In this document: piece after piece, positions 48,213 through 56,821 of the stretch
Numbering within the stretch: the first letter of the stretch is position 1
How the letters are laid out: every line of letters starts with the position of its first letter
Source of the DNA: Rossellomorea sp. AcN35-11
Lineage (GTDB): Bacteria; Bacillota; Bacilli; Bacillales; Bacillaceae_B
Assembly: GCA_030388825.1 (NCBI GenBank)
Contig: CP128835.1
Location: 2,474,001-2,538,000, forward strand
Reading direction: 5' to 3'
Length of the DNA: 64,000 nucleotides
Program-made: the position numbers and the translations under genes
The notes under the pieces: generated by a model
What the model was told of the DNA's origin: nothing
Database searches by the model: none
The model's input: only the letters and a program-made list of their open reading frames with translations

Positions 48213-48241
48213 TTGACTAAATGTCCAAAAAGATTTATAAC
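48213..48241 (+). promoter_or_regulatory. Sigma-A promoter for yqkE-grpB
   Basis: TTGACT (48213-48218), 17-nt spacer, TATAAC (48236-48241), 25 nt before yqkE. Confidence 0.65.
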
Positions 48242-48266
48242 TATGACAGATAGGGGGAATCACTAC

Positions 48267-48497
48267 ATGTCCAAGAAAAAGAAACAGGAAGCAGAATTGA
48301 CATTAAAGAATTCAATCAACCAGGATCTCTTCGAGCAATTGAAGCAAAAGAAGGCAGAGCTTGAAAAAGTAGAGTCTGTGAAGAAGGAAGAAGAACGCCT
48401 CCGGAAAATAGAAGACAAAAAGAAGCGCGAGAAGAACAAGAGCTTTGAAGAACTGTTGAATGAAAGCAATATGGATTGGAAGAATTACAAGGATTGA
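48267..48497 (+). CDS. yqkE: Small coiled-coil protein YqkE (DUF3886)
   Basis: 76-residue, highly charged protein; residues about 20-60 form a Glu/Lys-rich coiled coil (QLKQKKAELEKVESVKKEEE), and it ends FEELLNESNMDWKNYKD. This matches YqkE of B. subtilis in length and position. Function is unknown. ATG follows TAGGGGG at 9 nt. Its end overlaps the grpB start. Confidence 0.85.
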   Translation: MSKKKKQEAELTLKNSINQDLFEQLKQKKAELEKVESVKKEEERLRKIEDKKKREKNKSFEELLNESNMDWKNYKD

Positions 48498-49024
48498 TGA
48501 GGGATGTAAAAGTAGTGCCCCATCAAGCAGATTGGAAGGAAAAGTTCCTAAAGGAAAAGCGCACTCTGTCAAAACTTCTTCCAGACGCTGCCATTCATCA
48601 CATAGGATCAACGTCTGTACCTGGATTAGCAGCTAAGCCGATCATTGATATTCTAATAGAAGTCCCGGAGCTTCGGAGCGTCGATGAACAGGGAGAGGCA
48701 TTCAGTCAACTGGATTTTGTCGGGAAAGGGGAGAATGGCATCTCGAACCGTCGCTATTTCTATAAAGGAGAAGGTAATGAGAGAGCCGTTCATCTGCATA
48801 TTTTCCCTTTTGGGATCGATCATGTGATCAGGCACCTGGCGTTTCGTGATTATGTCAGGGAGCACGACGGGGAAGCGCGGCAATACGGTGAACTGAAAAT
48901 AAGCCTTGCAAAGAAGTTCCCACATGATATGGAAAGCTATATACAAGGTAAAGACCAATTTGTGAAGGATATGGAGAGAAAGGCGTTAAAGTGGTATGAA
49001 AAACATAAGGGGACAGGAAACTAA
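48497..49024 (+). CDS. GrpB family (UPF0157) nucleotidyltransferase-like protein
   Basis: About 175 residues of the GrpB family, with HHIGSTSVPGLAAKPIIDILIEVP (nucleotidyltransferase-like G-S and D-x-x-x-E), then HLHIFPFGIDHVIRHLAFRDYV. The family has a polymerase-beta-like fold without a settled biochemical role. The start is the ATG after AAGGATTG; an ATG 21 nt upstream inside yqkE is possible. Confidence 0.85.
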   Translation: MRDVKVVPHQADWKEKFLKEKRTLSKLLPDAAIHHIGSTSVPGLAAKPIIDILIEVPELRSVDEQGEAFSQLDFVGKGENGISNRRYFYKGEGNERAVHLHIFPFGIDHVIRHLAFRDYVREHDGEARQYGELKISLAKKFPHDMESYIQGKDQFVKDMERKALKWYEKHKGTGN

Positions 49025-49057
49025 GAATCCTGCCCCGCTTAGTTACTTGCTTCTTCA

Positions 49058-49978
49058 TCATCTGTGCTGCTCGTACCTGGATGTCTTCGTCAGCTGTTTA
49101 AGCATATCCACCTCTTCTATGGATAAATGAGGAGTATTGACAGCATCTATGTTCTCCTGAAGCTGTTGAATCGAACTTGCTCCAGGAATGACGGCAGCCA
49201 CAGAATCATGAGCGAGGTTATATTGAAGGGCAAGGGCATTCATCGATCGGGTTTCCCCCATTTTACTGTGAATGGACTCGATTGTTTCCTTAAGTTCAGA
49301 GTAGGTATAGTCAAGATACCCATTTTCTTTCATACTGGAAGAAGCCTTGGTGAGCATCTTTTCAGAAAGAAGTCCTTTGGCCAGAGGCCCCCGGGCTAAG
49401 ACGCTTACCTTGTTCCCATCCAGCAATTCCATCCACTCTTCAGGGCGGCGATCCAATGAGCTGTACTGCATCATCACACTTTGGATGGAGCCTTCCCTCA
49501 GGAATCTCTTTATCACATTCGGCCTGATTGAAGAGATGCCGTAATAACGGATCAGTCCTTCTTTCTTCAGCTCTTCAAATGCCTCGATTGTTTCGTCAAA
49601 GGGATCTTCGATCGTTCCGCCATGCAGCTGATAAAGATCGATATAGTCCACTTTCAGGCGGGTTAAACTGTCCTTTACGGCTGACTTGATATAAGATTTG
49701 GACGGGTCCCAGCGCCAGCCATCTTCAACGTCATCCCAGCGGTTCCCTACCTTCGTAGCCAGTATGATATCATCCCGTACGCCACGGATGGCGTTGCCCA
49801 CAATCTCTTCATTTTGACCATAATCATATAAATCAGCAGTATCCAAATAATTGATCCCGTTCCCTATGGCATGTTGCACGATTTCCTTCGCAGTACTCTC
49901 TGCGGTACCAAGGGACATGCAGCCGAGCCCCATCTTTGATACATATAATTCTGAGGTTCCAATTTGTCTTTTTTCCAT
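49058..49978 (-). CDS. yqkF: Aldo/keto reductase YqkF
   Basis: 306-residue NADPH-dependent oxidoreductase. The AKR tetrad is visible: Asp in YLDTADLYDYG with its Tyr, Lys in ILATKVGNRW and His in DLYQLHGGT. AVIPGASSIQQLQENIDA near the C-terminus binds the cofactor phosphate. Length and position equal B. subtilis YqkF. ATG follows GAAAGGACGG. Natural substrate unknown. Confidence 0.93.
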   Translation of the reverse strand: MEKRQIGTSELYVSKMGLGCMSLGTAESTAKEIVQHAIGNGINYLDTADLYDYGQNEEIVGNAIRGVRDDIILATKVGNRWDDVEDGWRWDPSKSYIKSAVKDSLTRLKVDYIDLYQLHGGTIEDPFDETIEAFEELKKEGLIRYYGISSIRPNVIKRFLREGSIQSVMMQYSSLDRRPEEWMELLDGNKVSVLARGPLAKGLLSEKMLTKASSSMKENGYLDYTYSELKETIESIHSKMGETRSMNALALQYNLAHDSVAAVIPGASSIQQLQENIDAVNTPHLSIEEVDMLKQLTKTSRYEQHR

Positions 49979-50057
49979 AGTATCCGTCCTTTCGACAATA
50001 GCACTCTCTATTATATTAACGAAAGTGATGACGAATAAACAAAGAAAACGACCGGTT

Positions 50058-50183
50058 TTAATGATTGGCTTCGATCCATTCCTTTACCGTGACATAGTGT
50101 TTATTATATTCCTTCAGCTTTGCCTGGATTTCCCACGCTTTTCCTGCCAGGATGATCCGGTCTTTTTCAGCAATCACCTTCAA
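50058..50183 (-). CDS. mciZ: Mother-cell inhibitor of FtsZ
   Basis: A 41-residue peptide starting with TTG: KVIAEKDRIILAGKAWEIQA then KLKEYNKHYVTVKEWIEANH. It keeps the MciZ pattern (V-GKAWEI-AKLKEY-...VK-WI) and the same place between yqkF and nudF. In B. subtilis MciZ is made in the mother cell under sigma-E and blocks FtsZ polymerisation. The site GAGGTGA lies 6-7 nt before the TTG, and a sigma-E-like -10 CATACATT (plus 50220-50227) precedes it. Too short for ordinary gene finders. Confidence 0.88.
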   Translation of the reverse strand: MKVIAEKDRIILAGKAWEIQAKLKEYNKHYVTVKEWIEANH

Positions 50184-50219
50184 GGGTTCTCACCTCGATC
50201 CTCGAATCAGTTATGGTAA

Positions 50220-50227
50220 AATGTATG
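50220..50227 (-). promoter_or_regulatory. Sigma-E-like -10 element for mciZ
   Basis: Minus strand CATACATT equals the sigma-E -10 consensus CATACAHT, about 37 nt before the mciZ start. A -35 is less clear (GTCATTG is close but spaced short). Confidence 0.45.
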
Positions 50228-50261
50228 AGGACAAGGTCAATGACAGAACAAGGAGAGTTGA

Positions 50262-50813
50262 ATGATGAAAAAATTTGAAGAAAAGACGATTACAACAGAA
50301 ACGATCTATCAAGGGAAAATCATTGATCTTCAAGTGGACGAAGTGGAGCTTCCCAACGGTAAGACCTCTAAGCGTGAACTGATAAAGCACCCTGGTGCTG
50401 TAGCGGTCATTGCGTTAACACCGGAAGGGAAATTGGTGATGGTGGAGCAGTATCGTAAAGCATTGGAGAAGTCCATCATCGAGATCCCTGCAGGAAAGCT
50501 TGAGCCGGGGGAAGAACCGGATAAAACCGCCTTACGTGAGTTGGAAGAAGAGACGGGCTATGGTTGTGAAAATCTGGAGCATCTGATTTCGTTCTACACG
50601 TCTCCCGGGTTTGCAGACGAACTGGTTCACTTGTATGTTGCTCACGATATTTATCCCATTCAGGAATCAAGAGAAACGGATGAAGATGAATTTGTCGAGC
50701 TGATTGAAGTGACAGCAGAGGAAGCCCAGCAGCTGATTAATGAAAAGCGGATTTACGACGCGAAAACCGCATATGCGGTTCAATATTTGCAGCTGCAGAA
50801 GCTGACCAAATAA
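50262..50813 (+). CDS. nudF: ADP-ribose pyrophosphatase (Nudix)
   Basis: 183-residue Nudix hydrolase splitting ADP-ribose to AMP and ribose 5-phosphate. The Nudix box is GKLEPGEEPDKTALRELEEE then TGY, preceded by VVMVEQYR and IEIPAG, characteristic of the ADPR subgroup, with FYTSPGFADE afterwards. Two tandem ATGs; the first lies 5 nt after AGGAGA. Orthologue yqkG, divergent from mciZ. Confidence 0.94.
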   Translation: MMKKFEEKTITTETIYQGKIIDLQVDEVELPNGKTSKRELIKHPGAVAVIALTPEGKLVMVEQYRKALEKSIIEIPAGKLEPGEEPDKTALRELEEETGYGCENLEHLISFYTSPGFADELVHLYVAHDIYPIQESRETDEDEFVELIEVTAEEAQQLINEKRIYDAKTAYAVQYLQLQKLTK

Positions 50814-51187
50814 GAGGGGAACAGGCCAGTCTAAAAAGCTGGCCTTAGTGGCTTGTTGACAGGAGAATAAAGCACATTGTCTTTCGAGGGGGCTTCATTA
50901 CGAGAAACTGGAGGAGATGGATCACAAATGTGCATAAACTCAAATAACACGTGATGTTGACGCAAAAAATAAAAATACGACGCACTTGAACCTTCCATGG
51001 GGCACTCTTGAATCACGCGCCCCCCTCTGGAGTGTATGTTGATATCAGTATTAGCATTTACAGCTGAAAAGGTTGTAAGGTAACGGTTTTTTACTGTATA
51101 TGGATCCCTTTTTTAAAAAGGCATGTTCTATTCACACCCACTAACCACTCCCAAACGCTGATCCCGTTTTTGAATGAAATCTCTGTT
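50814..51187. other. Intergenic stretch with no supported gene
   Basis: A short GGCCAG/CTGGCC hairpin follows nudF at 50823-50843 without a T tract. A 61-codon frame on the minus strand (50831-51016) lacks a ribosome site and resembles no family I know. Nothing else is seen. Confidence 0.5.
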
Positions 51188-51766
51188 TTATTTAAGATCC
51201 CCGGGAATGAGGGAATAAACACATGTATTTCGAGGGGAGATACCATCTTCATCGAGATGATCATGCCGTATGATGGCTTCCAGCATAAATCCAAGTTTTT
51301 CAGGTACCATGCGTGAAGCAGTATTTCTCTCATCGCAGCGAATTTCCACCCGCCTGCAGGAAAGGTCGTGTAATGCAAAATGGGCAAGAGCCTTCACGGC
51401 TTCAATCATATATCCATTTTTTGTGTGTCCTGTGTGAAGCCAATATCCGATTTCCATTTTAGGCACGTCCCAATCAATGCGGTGAAGCCCTGTGGATCCA
51501 ATGAATTTATCGGTTTCTTTCAAATAAACATGCAGGCGAATGTCGGTCTTCTTAATGAATTCTGCATAGGAATCCCGTACCCCGGCCTCCACCTCTTCAA
51601 TGGATTGTTCTTTCCTGGCGAAAGGAAGCCATGGTTTTAATTCCTTTCTTGATTCTGAAATCGCCGTAAATACGTCAGGTCCGTCTCCAGGCATGCACGG
51701 TCTCATATATAGGCGGTCTGTTTCAATCCTATCTGGAAATTCAATTAAACTTGATTTGCCCATCAT
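51188..51766 (-). CDS. RimJ/RimL-type GNAT acetyltransferase
   Basis: 192-residue N-acetyltransferase: RIETDRLYMRPCMPGDG opening, KMEIGYWLHTGHTKNGYMIEAVKAL (acetyl-CoA loop, with H-T-K-N-G in place of the common G-x-G), and RVEIRCDERNTASRMVPEKLGF. This is the profile of ribosomal-protein or small-molecule acetyltransferases. The start is the ATG after GGAAGGGA. The upstream in-frame ATG adds six residues. Substrate unknown. Confidence 0.85.
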   Translation of the reverse strand: MMGKSSLIEFPDRIETDRLYMRPCMPGDGPDVFTAISESRKELKPWLPFARKEQSIEEVEAGVRDSYAEFIKKTDIRLHVYLKETDKFIGSTGLHRIDWDVPKMEIGYWLHTGHTKNGYMIEAVKALAHFALHDLSCRRVEIRCDERNTASRMVPEKLGFMLEAIIRHDHLDEDGISPRNTCVYSLIPGDLK

Positions 51767-51835
51767 TTTTCCCTTCCCTTCCATAATAAGGTTTCTATGA
51801 TTATACGTTTATCCAATTGGAAGTTCAATAGAATA

Positions 51836-51864
51836 GAATAAACTTGCCTCTCCCTTCATATAGA
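51836..51864 (+). promoter_or_regulatory. Candidate sigma-E promoter for spoIIM
   Basis: GAATAAA (51836-51842), 14-nt spacer, CATATAGA (51857-51864). spoIIM is sigma-E dependent in B. subtilis. Confidence 0.45.
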
Positions 51865-51895
51865 TTAGTAATCGATATCTAGGAGGAGCACTGTG

Positions 51896-52549
51896 ATGCG
51901 CAAAAAAATATCTAATTCAAATCCACTCATTCAACATGTACAAGCACATTCCTCGATCTATTTATTTATCATTACGCTGTTTCTTATGGGGATCATTTTT
52001 GGGGCAATCGTAGTGAATTCTTTATCTTTCGCCCAAAAAGAAGACCTGTATTTCTATTTAAGTAAATTCTTCAGTGAAATGGAAGAAGGCAGCATGACGT
52101 CAGCAGAAGAGCTCTTCCGTCAGAGTTTCCTTCATAATGTAAAGTACCTTGGGTTGATGTGGCTACTGGGAATATCCATTATCGGACTTCCTCTTATCTT
52201 CGTTCTATTATTTATGAAGGGGGTAGTGGTGGGATTTTCGGTTGGGTTCCTGGTGAATCAGATGGGATGGAGCGGATTTTTATTATCCTTTGTCAGTGTC
52301 CTGCCACAGAACATCATTATTATTCCGGCGTTTATCTTCATCGGGGCGATCAGCGCCAGCTTCTCCCTTACATTGATTCGGAAGATTTTCATGAGACAGA
52401 CAACGTCCATGCAATTTCAAATGATTCCGTTCTTATCCCGGTACGTGATATTTTTTGTGATTGCCATCGGGATCGTCACGATCGCAGCCAGTATTGAAGC
52501 GTATCTTTCCCCAAATTTAATGGAAGCGGTTATTTCCAGATTAAAATAA
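51896..52549 (+). CDS. spoIIM: Stage II sporulation protein M
   Basis: 217-residue mother-cell membrane protein of the SpoIID-SpoIIM-SpoIIP complex that dissolves septal peptidoglycan and drives engulfment. Five hydrophobic segments are visible, the first at residues 20-45 and the last near 190-208; the conserved GFLVNQMGWSGFLLSFVSVLPQNIIIIPAF lies in the middle. The ATG 9 nt after AGGAGG is preferred to a GTG directly before it. Position before fur matches B. subtilis. Confidence 0.95.
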   Translation: MRKKISNSNPLIQHVQAHSSIYLFIITLFLMGIIFGAIVVNSLSFAQKEDLYFYLSKFFSEMEEGSMTSAEELFRQSFLHNVKYLGLMWLLGISIIGLPLIFVLLFMKGVVVGFSVGFLVNQMGWSGFLLSFVSVLPQNIIIIPAFIFIGAISASFSLTLIRKIFMRQTTSMQFQMIPFLSRYVIFFVIAIGIVTIAASIEAYLSPNLMEAVISRLK

Positions 52550-52585
52550 AATAATTATTATATAAGAATCATTTCATTTGTTTAA

Positions 52586-52629
52586 TTATAATAATTTTAT
52601 TTTGCTTATTCCTCCCTTTTTGATATAAT
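52586..52629 (+). promoter_or_regulatory. fur promoter with PerR-like box
   Basis: TATAAT at 52624-52629 is a consensus -10. TTATAATAATTTTAT (52586-52600) matches the PerR box TTATAATNATTATAA at 13 of 15 positions and covers the upstream side of the -35. fur is a PerR target in B. subtilis. Confidence 0.5.
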
Positions 52630-52660
52630 AGTAAAGACATTGACGAGGGAGGAGAGGACT

Positions 52661-53119
52661 ATGGAAAGCCGCATTGAACGAATTAAGAAACAGCTTCATT
52701 CAGCCAGCTATAAGCTTACGCCTCAGCGCGAAGCAACGGTACGCGTGTTATTAGAACATGAAGAAGATCACCTCAGCGCCGAAGATGTATACCTCCTCGT
52801 TAAGGAAAAATCTCCGGAAATTGGACTGGCAACCGTATATCGTACGTTGGAATTGCTGTCTGAACTGAAAATTGTAGATAAAATCAATTTTGGCGATGGT
52901 GTATCGCGCTATGACCTCAGGCAGGAAGGGGCAGCCCACTTTCATCATCATTTAGTATGCATTGAATGTGGAGCGGTCGATGAAATACAAGAAGATCTCT
53001 TGGAAGATGTAGAGACGATTGTTGAACGGGATTGGAATTTTAAAATAAAAGACCACCGCCTTACCTTTCATGGCATTTGTTCCAGATGCCAGGATAAAGA
53101 TGAGGATCCAGAAGAATAA
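52661..53119 (+). CDS. fur: Ferric uptake regulator
   Basis: 152-residue metal-sensing repressor. Winged helix in the N-terminal half (KLTPQREATVRVLLEHEEDHLSAEDVY, ATVYRTLELLSE), then the metal site AAHFHHHLVCIECG and the structural zinc Cys pairs CIEC and CSRC near the C-terminus. ATG follows GAGGGAGGAGAGG. The locus spoIIM-fur-yqzK-xerD equals that of B. subtilis fur, which separates it from perR and zur. Confidence 0.95.
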   Translation: MESRIERIKKQLHSASYKLTPQREATVRVLLEHEEDHLSAEDVYLLVKEKSPEIGLATVYRTLELLSELKIVDKINFGDGVSRYDLRQEGAAHFHHHLVCIECGAVDEIQEDLLEDVETIVERDWNFKIKDHRLTFHGICSRCQDKDEDPEE

Positions 53120-53311
53120 GAAGATGTCTGAAAGCCTTAAAGACCCTGTTGTTGTTTCTGTGAAGAAACTCCCATACATACTCTTTAGGGCTTTTTTTCA
53201 TATCATGACAGAAAATTTCACCGTTTTCTCTCCAAAAGGTATAAAACAGTTTAAAAACGTCATAGCTTGTATTAAAAGGCATAAGTACCGATGAATATGG
53301 AGGATGACGGG

Positions 53312-53539
53312 ATGATAAAAGGTATTCAAATGGTGTGGCAAACCATTAAAGTATTTATCTTATTTACTGGATCAACGATTTTATTTTACTATGGTATTAT
53401 GTGGATCAGTGAAGAATACGAGGGCTATCACAAATATGATGAACCTGAAGGAGCAGCAGTCAAGGTTTATTCCTCTGTTACCGAGGACGAAAGCCATTGG
53501 TATGACCGACTATTATTTTTTTATATGAACGGGGAGTAA
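53312..53539 (+). CDS. yqzK: YqzK (DUF4227) membrane protein
   Basis: 75-residue protein with one membrane helix (residues about 10-31) and an acidic C-terminal tail, WISEEYEGYHKYDEPEG being typical. The start is the ATG following GGAGGATGACGG; an in-frame ATG 21 nt earlier is on the wrong side of that site. It sits 6 nt before xerD, as in B. subtilis. Function unknown. Confidence 0.85.
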   Translation: MIKGIQMVWQTIKVFILFTGSTILFYYGIMWISEEYEGYHKYDEPEGAAVKVYSSVTEDESHWYDRLLFFYMNGE

Positions 53540-53545
53540 TGCAGT

Positions 53546-54440
53546 GTGGAACACCATATTCAAGATTTCATGCACTTTTTAATAGTAGAAAAAGGACTGG
53601 CGAAGAACACGATCGAGTCGTATCAGCGTGACTTGAAGAATTATGCACGATACTTAACGAAGGTAGAGGAAGTTTCGGAACTGAATGCCGTTTCGAGGAT
53701 GAATATCGTTCAGTTTCTCGGACATCTAAAGAGCCAGGGGGAAGTCCTCAAAGACGGTGGCTCGCCATGTGGCATCCATCCGGTCTTTTCATCAATTTCT
53801 ATTAAGGGAAAAGGCGACGGAACAGGATCCGACGGTTCATATCGAGACTCCTAAAACAGACCGGACCCTTCCCAAGATATTAACCATAGCCGAAGTGGAA
53901 GCGTTGCTCGAAGCCCCTGAGGAATCGACGCCCCTTGGTATGAGGGACAAAGCGATGCTTGAAATCCTCTATGCTACGGGAATCAGGGTCAGTGAGCTTA
54001 TTCAACTTAAATTAGAGGACGTCCATTTGACCATGGGATTTGTAAGATGTATAGGAAAAGGGAACAAAGAGAGGATCATCCCGATTGGACAAACTGCTAT
54101 GAATGTCCTTGAGAGCTATCTGGGTGATGCCAGGCTGAAGCTAAGGAACAAGAAGCACAAAGATGACCATTTATTTTTGAATCACCATGGAAAAGGACTG
54201 ACAAGACAGGGGTTCTGGAAAAATTTAAAGGCACTTGCCAAGAAGGCAAATATAGAAAAGGACCTGACACCCCATACGCTTCGTCATTCATTTGCGACCC
54301 ATTTATTAGAGAATGGGGCGGATCTCAGGGCGGTCCAGGAGATGCTTGGTCATGTGGATATTTCCACGACCCAGATTTATACACATGTGACGAAGACACG
54401 CTTAAAAGATGTCTATTCACAGTTCCACCCACGGGCTTAA
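53546..54440 (+). CDS. xerD: Site-specific tyrosine recombinase XerD, frameshifted
   Basis: About 297 residues after repair; resolves chromosome dimers at dif together with XerC. The SAM-like N-terminal domain reads [23 protein letters not shown], and the catalytic domain shows Arg in [32 protein letters not shown] (His-x-x-Arg), GHVDIST (His) and QIYTHV (nucleophile Tyr). The G5 run 53737-53741 should be four ([10 protein letters not shown]). A break in a gene of this importance suggests a read error. Start GTG follows GGGGAG. Confidence 0.93.
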
Positions 54441-54447
54441 AAGAGGA

Positions 54448-54502
54448 AGGGAGATCCCTTAAAGAAAAATAAGATTCTTTAAGGGATCTCCCTTGTTTTT
54501 TT
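54448..54502 (+). terminator. Terminator of xerD
   Basis: AAGGGAGATCCCTTAAAGAA pairs with TTCTTTAAGGGATCTCCCTT around a short A-rich loop, followed by a seven-T tract. Confidence 0.9.
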
Positions 54503-54601
54503 GGATAGGGAAAAGTAGAATATAGATGTCAGACTTCTGACGTTAAATCCGGTCGATTGCTATTATGCAGTTAAGGGTAAGATACGATTAAAGAATGAAA
54601 A

Positions 54602-54615
54602 TGTAACCGCTTTTT
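54602..54615 (+). promoter_or_regulatory. cre-like site upstream of deoB
   Basis: TGTAACCGCTTTTT matches the cre consensus at 12 of 14 positions, 36 nt before the deoB start. Glucose repression of nucleoside catabolism would fit. Confidence 0.4.
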
Positions 54616-54650
54616 TAAAATGAGGAACAACATATAGGAGGTTTACTTGA

Positions 54651-55835
54651 ATGAGTAACTATACATACAAACGGGTTCATTTGATCGTAATGGATTCTGT
54701 GGGAATCGGGGAAGCACCAGATGCTGAATTATTCAACGATAAAGGAACGGATACGCTTGGTCACATTGCTGAACATATGAATGGACTGAACATGCCGAAT
54801 ATGGGGAAGCTCGGACTTTCCAATATCAAAGAAGTGAAGGGTATCGAGAAAGCCGACAAGCCGTTAGCATACTTTACCAAGATGCAGGAAGCATCTGTCG
54901 GGAAAGATACGATGACAGGACACTGGGAAATAATGGGTCTTAATATAGATAAACCGTTTAAAACCTATCCGGATGGATTCCCGGAAAAATTAATTCAGAA
55001 GCTCGAAGCCGAGACAGGTAGGACCATCATTGGAAATAAGCCTGCGAGTGGAACCGAGATCATTGAAGAGTTAGGAAAAGAGCATATGGAAACAGGAGCT
55101 CTTATTGTCTACACTTCCGCCGATCCTGTCCTTCAAATTGCAGCCCATGAAGACATCATCCCAATTGAAGAACAATACAAAATTTGCGAAATTGCCCGTG
55201 AGATCACGAAAGATGAGGAATACCTTGTAGGCCGGGTCATTGCCCGACCGTTCGTAGGTGAGCCGGGTGCGTTCAAACGTACGTCGAATCGTCATGACTA
55301 TGCGTTAAAACCTTTTAACCGTACCGTCATGAATGATTTGAAAGATTCGGGATATGACGTGATTGCCATTGGTAAAATATCAGATATTTTCAATGGAGAA
55401 GGGGTCACTGAATCCATTCGAACCAAGCATAATATGCATGGGATGGACGGCCTCATCGAATCATTCGACCGAGACTTCACAGGCTTAAGCTTCCTGAATC
55501 TTGTAGACTTCGATGCACTATACGGACATCGCCGCGATCCAGAAGGTTATGGGAAAGCGTTGGAAGAATTTGATACAAGACTTCCTGAAGTATTTGAAAA
55601 AATGACGGAAGATGATCTGCTTATCATTACAGCGGATCATGGGAATGACCCGACGGCACCAGGAACAGATCACACAAGAGAATATGTGCCGCTTCTTGCT
55701 TATTCGAAGCGCTTTAACGGAGGGAAGGAACTTCCTATCTCCGAAACCTTTGCAGATATCGGTGCAACAGTGGCGGATAACTTCAATGTGACCATGCCGA
55801 AATTTGGACGAAGCTTCTTATCAGATTTAAAATAA
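54651..55835 (+). CDS. deoB: Phosphopentomutase
   Basis: 394-residue alkaline-phosphatase-fold mutase interconverting (deoxy)ribose 1- and 5-phosphates. Metal ligands appear in [16 protein letters not shown] and [24 protein letters not shown]; the phosphorylated Thr is in [15 protein letters not shown] follows ATAGGAGG. It heads deoB-punA-pdp; the three together turn nucleosides into bases and pentose phosphates (drm in B. subtilis). Confidence 0.96.
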   Translation: MSNYTYKRVHLIVMDSVGIGEAPDAELFNDKGTDTLGHIAEHMNGLNMPNMGKLGLSNIKEVKGIEKADKPLAYFTKMQEASVGKDTMTGHWEIMGLNIDKPFKTYPDGFPEKLIQKLEAETGRTIIGNKPASGTEIIEELGKEHMETGALIVYTSADPVLQIAAHEDIIPIEEQYKICEIAREITKDEEYLVGRVIARPFVGEPGAFKRTSNRHDYALKPFNRTVMNDLKDSGYDVIAIGKISDIFNGEGVTESIRTKHNMHGMDGLIESFDRDFTGLSFLNLVDFDALYGHRRDPEGYGKALEEFDTRLPEVFEKMTEDDLLIITADHGNDPTAPGTDHTREYVPLLAYSKRFNGGKELPISETFADIGATVADNFNVTMPKFGRSFLSDLK

Positions 55836-55937
55836 GCTTAAATGGACAGGAAATAGTCAAAGGAGAAGAGTGGAAAAGGGCTAAAAGGCCCACTTCCTCC
55901 TCTTCATGATGAACCAAGTTGAAAAGGAGTTATGAAA

Positions 55938-56753
55938 ATGAATTATGAAAACATACAAAATGCGGCAGGTCATTTGAAAAATCAATACACAGGGCAGCCG
56001 AAAATCGGTCTGATCCTTGGATCAGGCTTGGGCGTGTTAGCTGATGAAATCCAACATTCGGTGAAGATCCCTTATAAAGAAATCCCAGATTTTCCTGTTT
56101 CTACAGTGGCAGGGCACGCTGGACAGCTTGTATTCGGTAAGTTAGCCGGACAGGAAGTCGTGGCCATGCAAGGACGCTTTCATTATTATGAAGGATATGG
56201 ATTCGATAAAGTCACTTTTCCTGTACGTGTCATGAAGGAGTTAGGTGTCGAAGTCTTAATCGTGACAAATGCTGCCGGAGGAGTGAATGAGAGCTTTAAG
56301 GCAGGAGACTTGATGCTGATCTCGGATCATATTAATAATATGGGAGGAAATCCACTTATCGGAGCGAATGACTCCCGTTTAGGACCGAGGTTCCCTGATA
56401 TGTCTGAAGCATATTGTAAAGAGCTCCGACATAAAGCGAAAGAAATCGCTGCACAGCTCTCAATCGACGTTCAGGAAGGTGTCTACGTGGGGAATACGGG
56501 ACCGACTTATGAAACACCTGCAGAAGTTCGACTCGCCCGTACCCTTGGAGGAGATGCAGTGGGAATGTCGACTGTTCCTGAAGTAATCGTAGCGCGTCAT
56601 GGTGGAATGAAAGTCCTTGGAATCTCATGCATTTCAAATATGGCAGCAGGGATCCTGGATCAGCCTCTATCCCATGATGAAGTAATTGAAACAACGGAAA
56701 TGGTTCGTGCGAACTTTTTAAGTTATGTGAAAGAAATCGTAAAATCGATCTAA
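55938..56753 (+). CDS. punA: Purine-nucleoside phosphorylase
   Basis: 271-residue trimeric PNP of the low-molecular-mass class. Phosphate loop LILGSGLGVLADE, VAMQGRFHYYEGY, TNAAGGVN, substrate motif TYETPAEVR and VGMSTVPEVIVARH are all present. The second of two ATGs, 9 nt after AAGGAG, gives the expected length; the first lies only 3 nt away. Orthologue pupG. Confidence 0.95.
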   Translation: MNYENIQNAAGHLKNQYTGQPKIGLILGSGLGVLADEIQHSVKIPYKEIPDFPVSTVAGHAGQLVFGKLAGQEVVAMQGRFHYYEGYGFDKVTFPVRVMKELGVEVLIVTNAAGGVNESFKAGDLMLISDHINNMGGNPLIGANDSRLGPRFPDMSEAYCKELRHKAKEIAAQLSIDVQEGVYVGNTGPTYETPAEVRLARTLGGDAVGMSTVPEVIVARHGGMKVLGISCISNMAAGILDQPLSHDEVIETTEMVRANFLSYVKEIVKSI

Positions 56754-56821
56754 TAGAAGGAAAAGAAGAATGACCAAGGGAGGAGTCCCGAGGTTTACTA
56801 TTAAAAGAGCGGGTGAATACA

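Noticed and set aside
48028..48216. 62-codon frame after scoB
   Set aside because: It starts inside the scoB terminator, has no ribosome site and its sequence is not protein-like.
50831..51016. 61-codon minus-strand frame after nudF
   Set aside because: No ribosome site and no recognisable family; cannot be supported.
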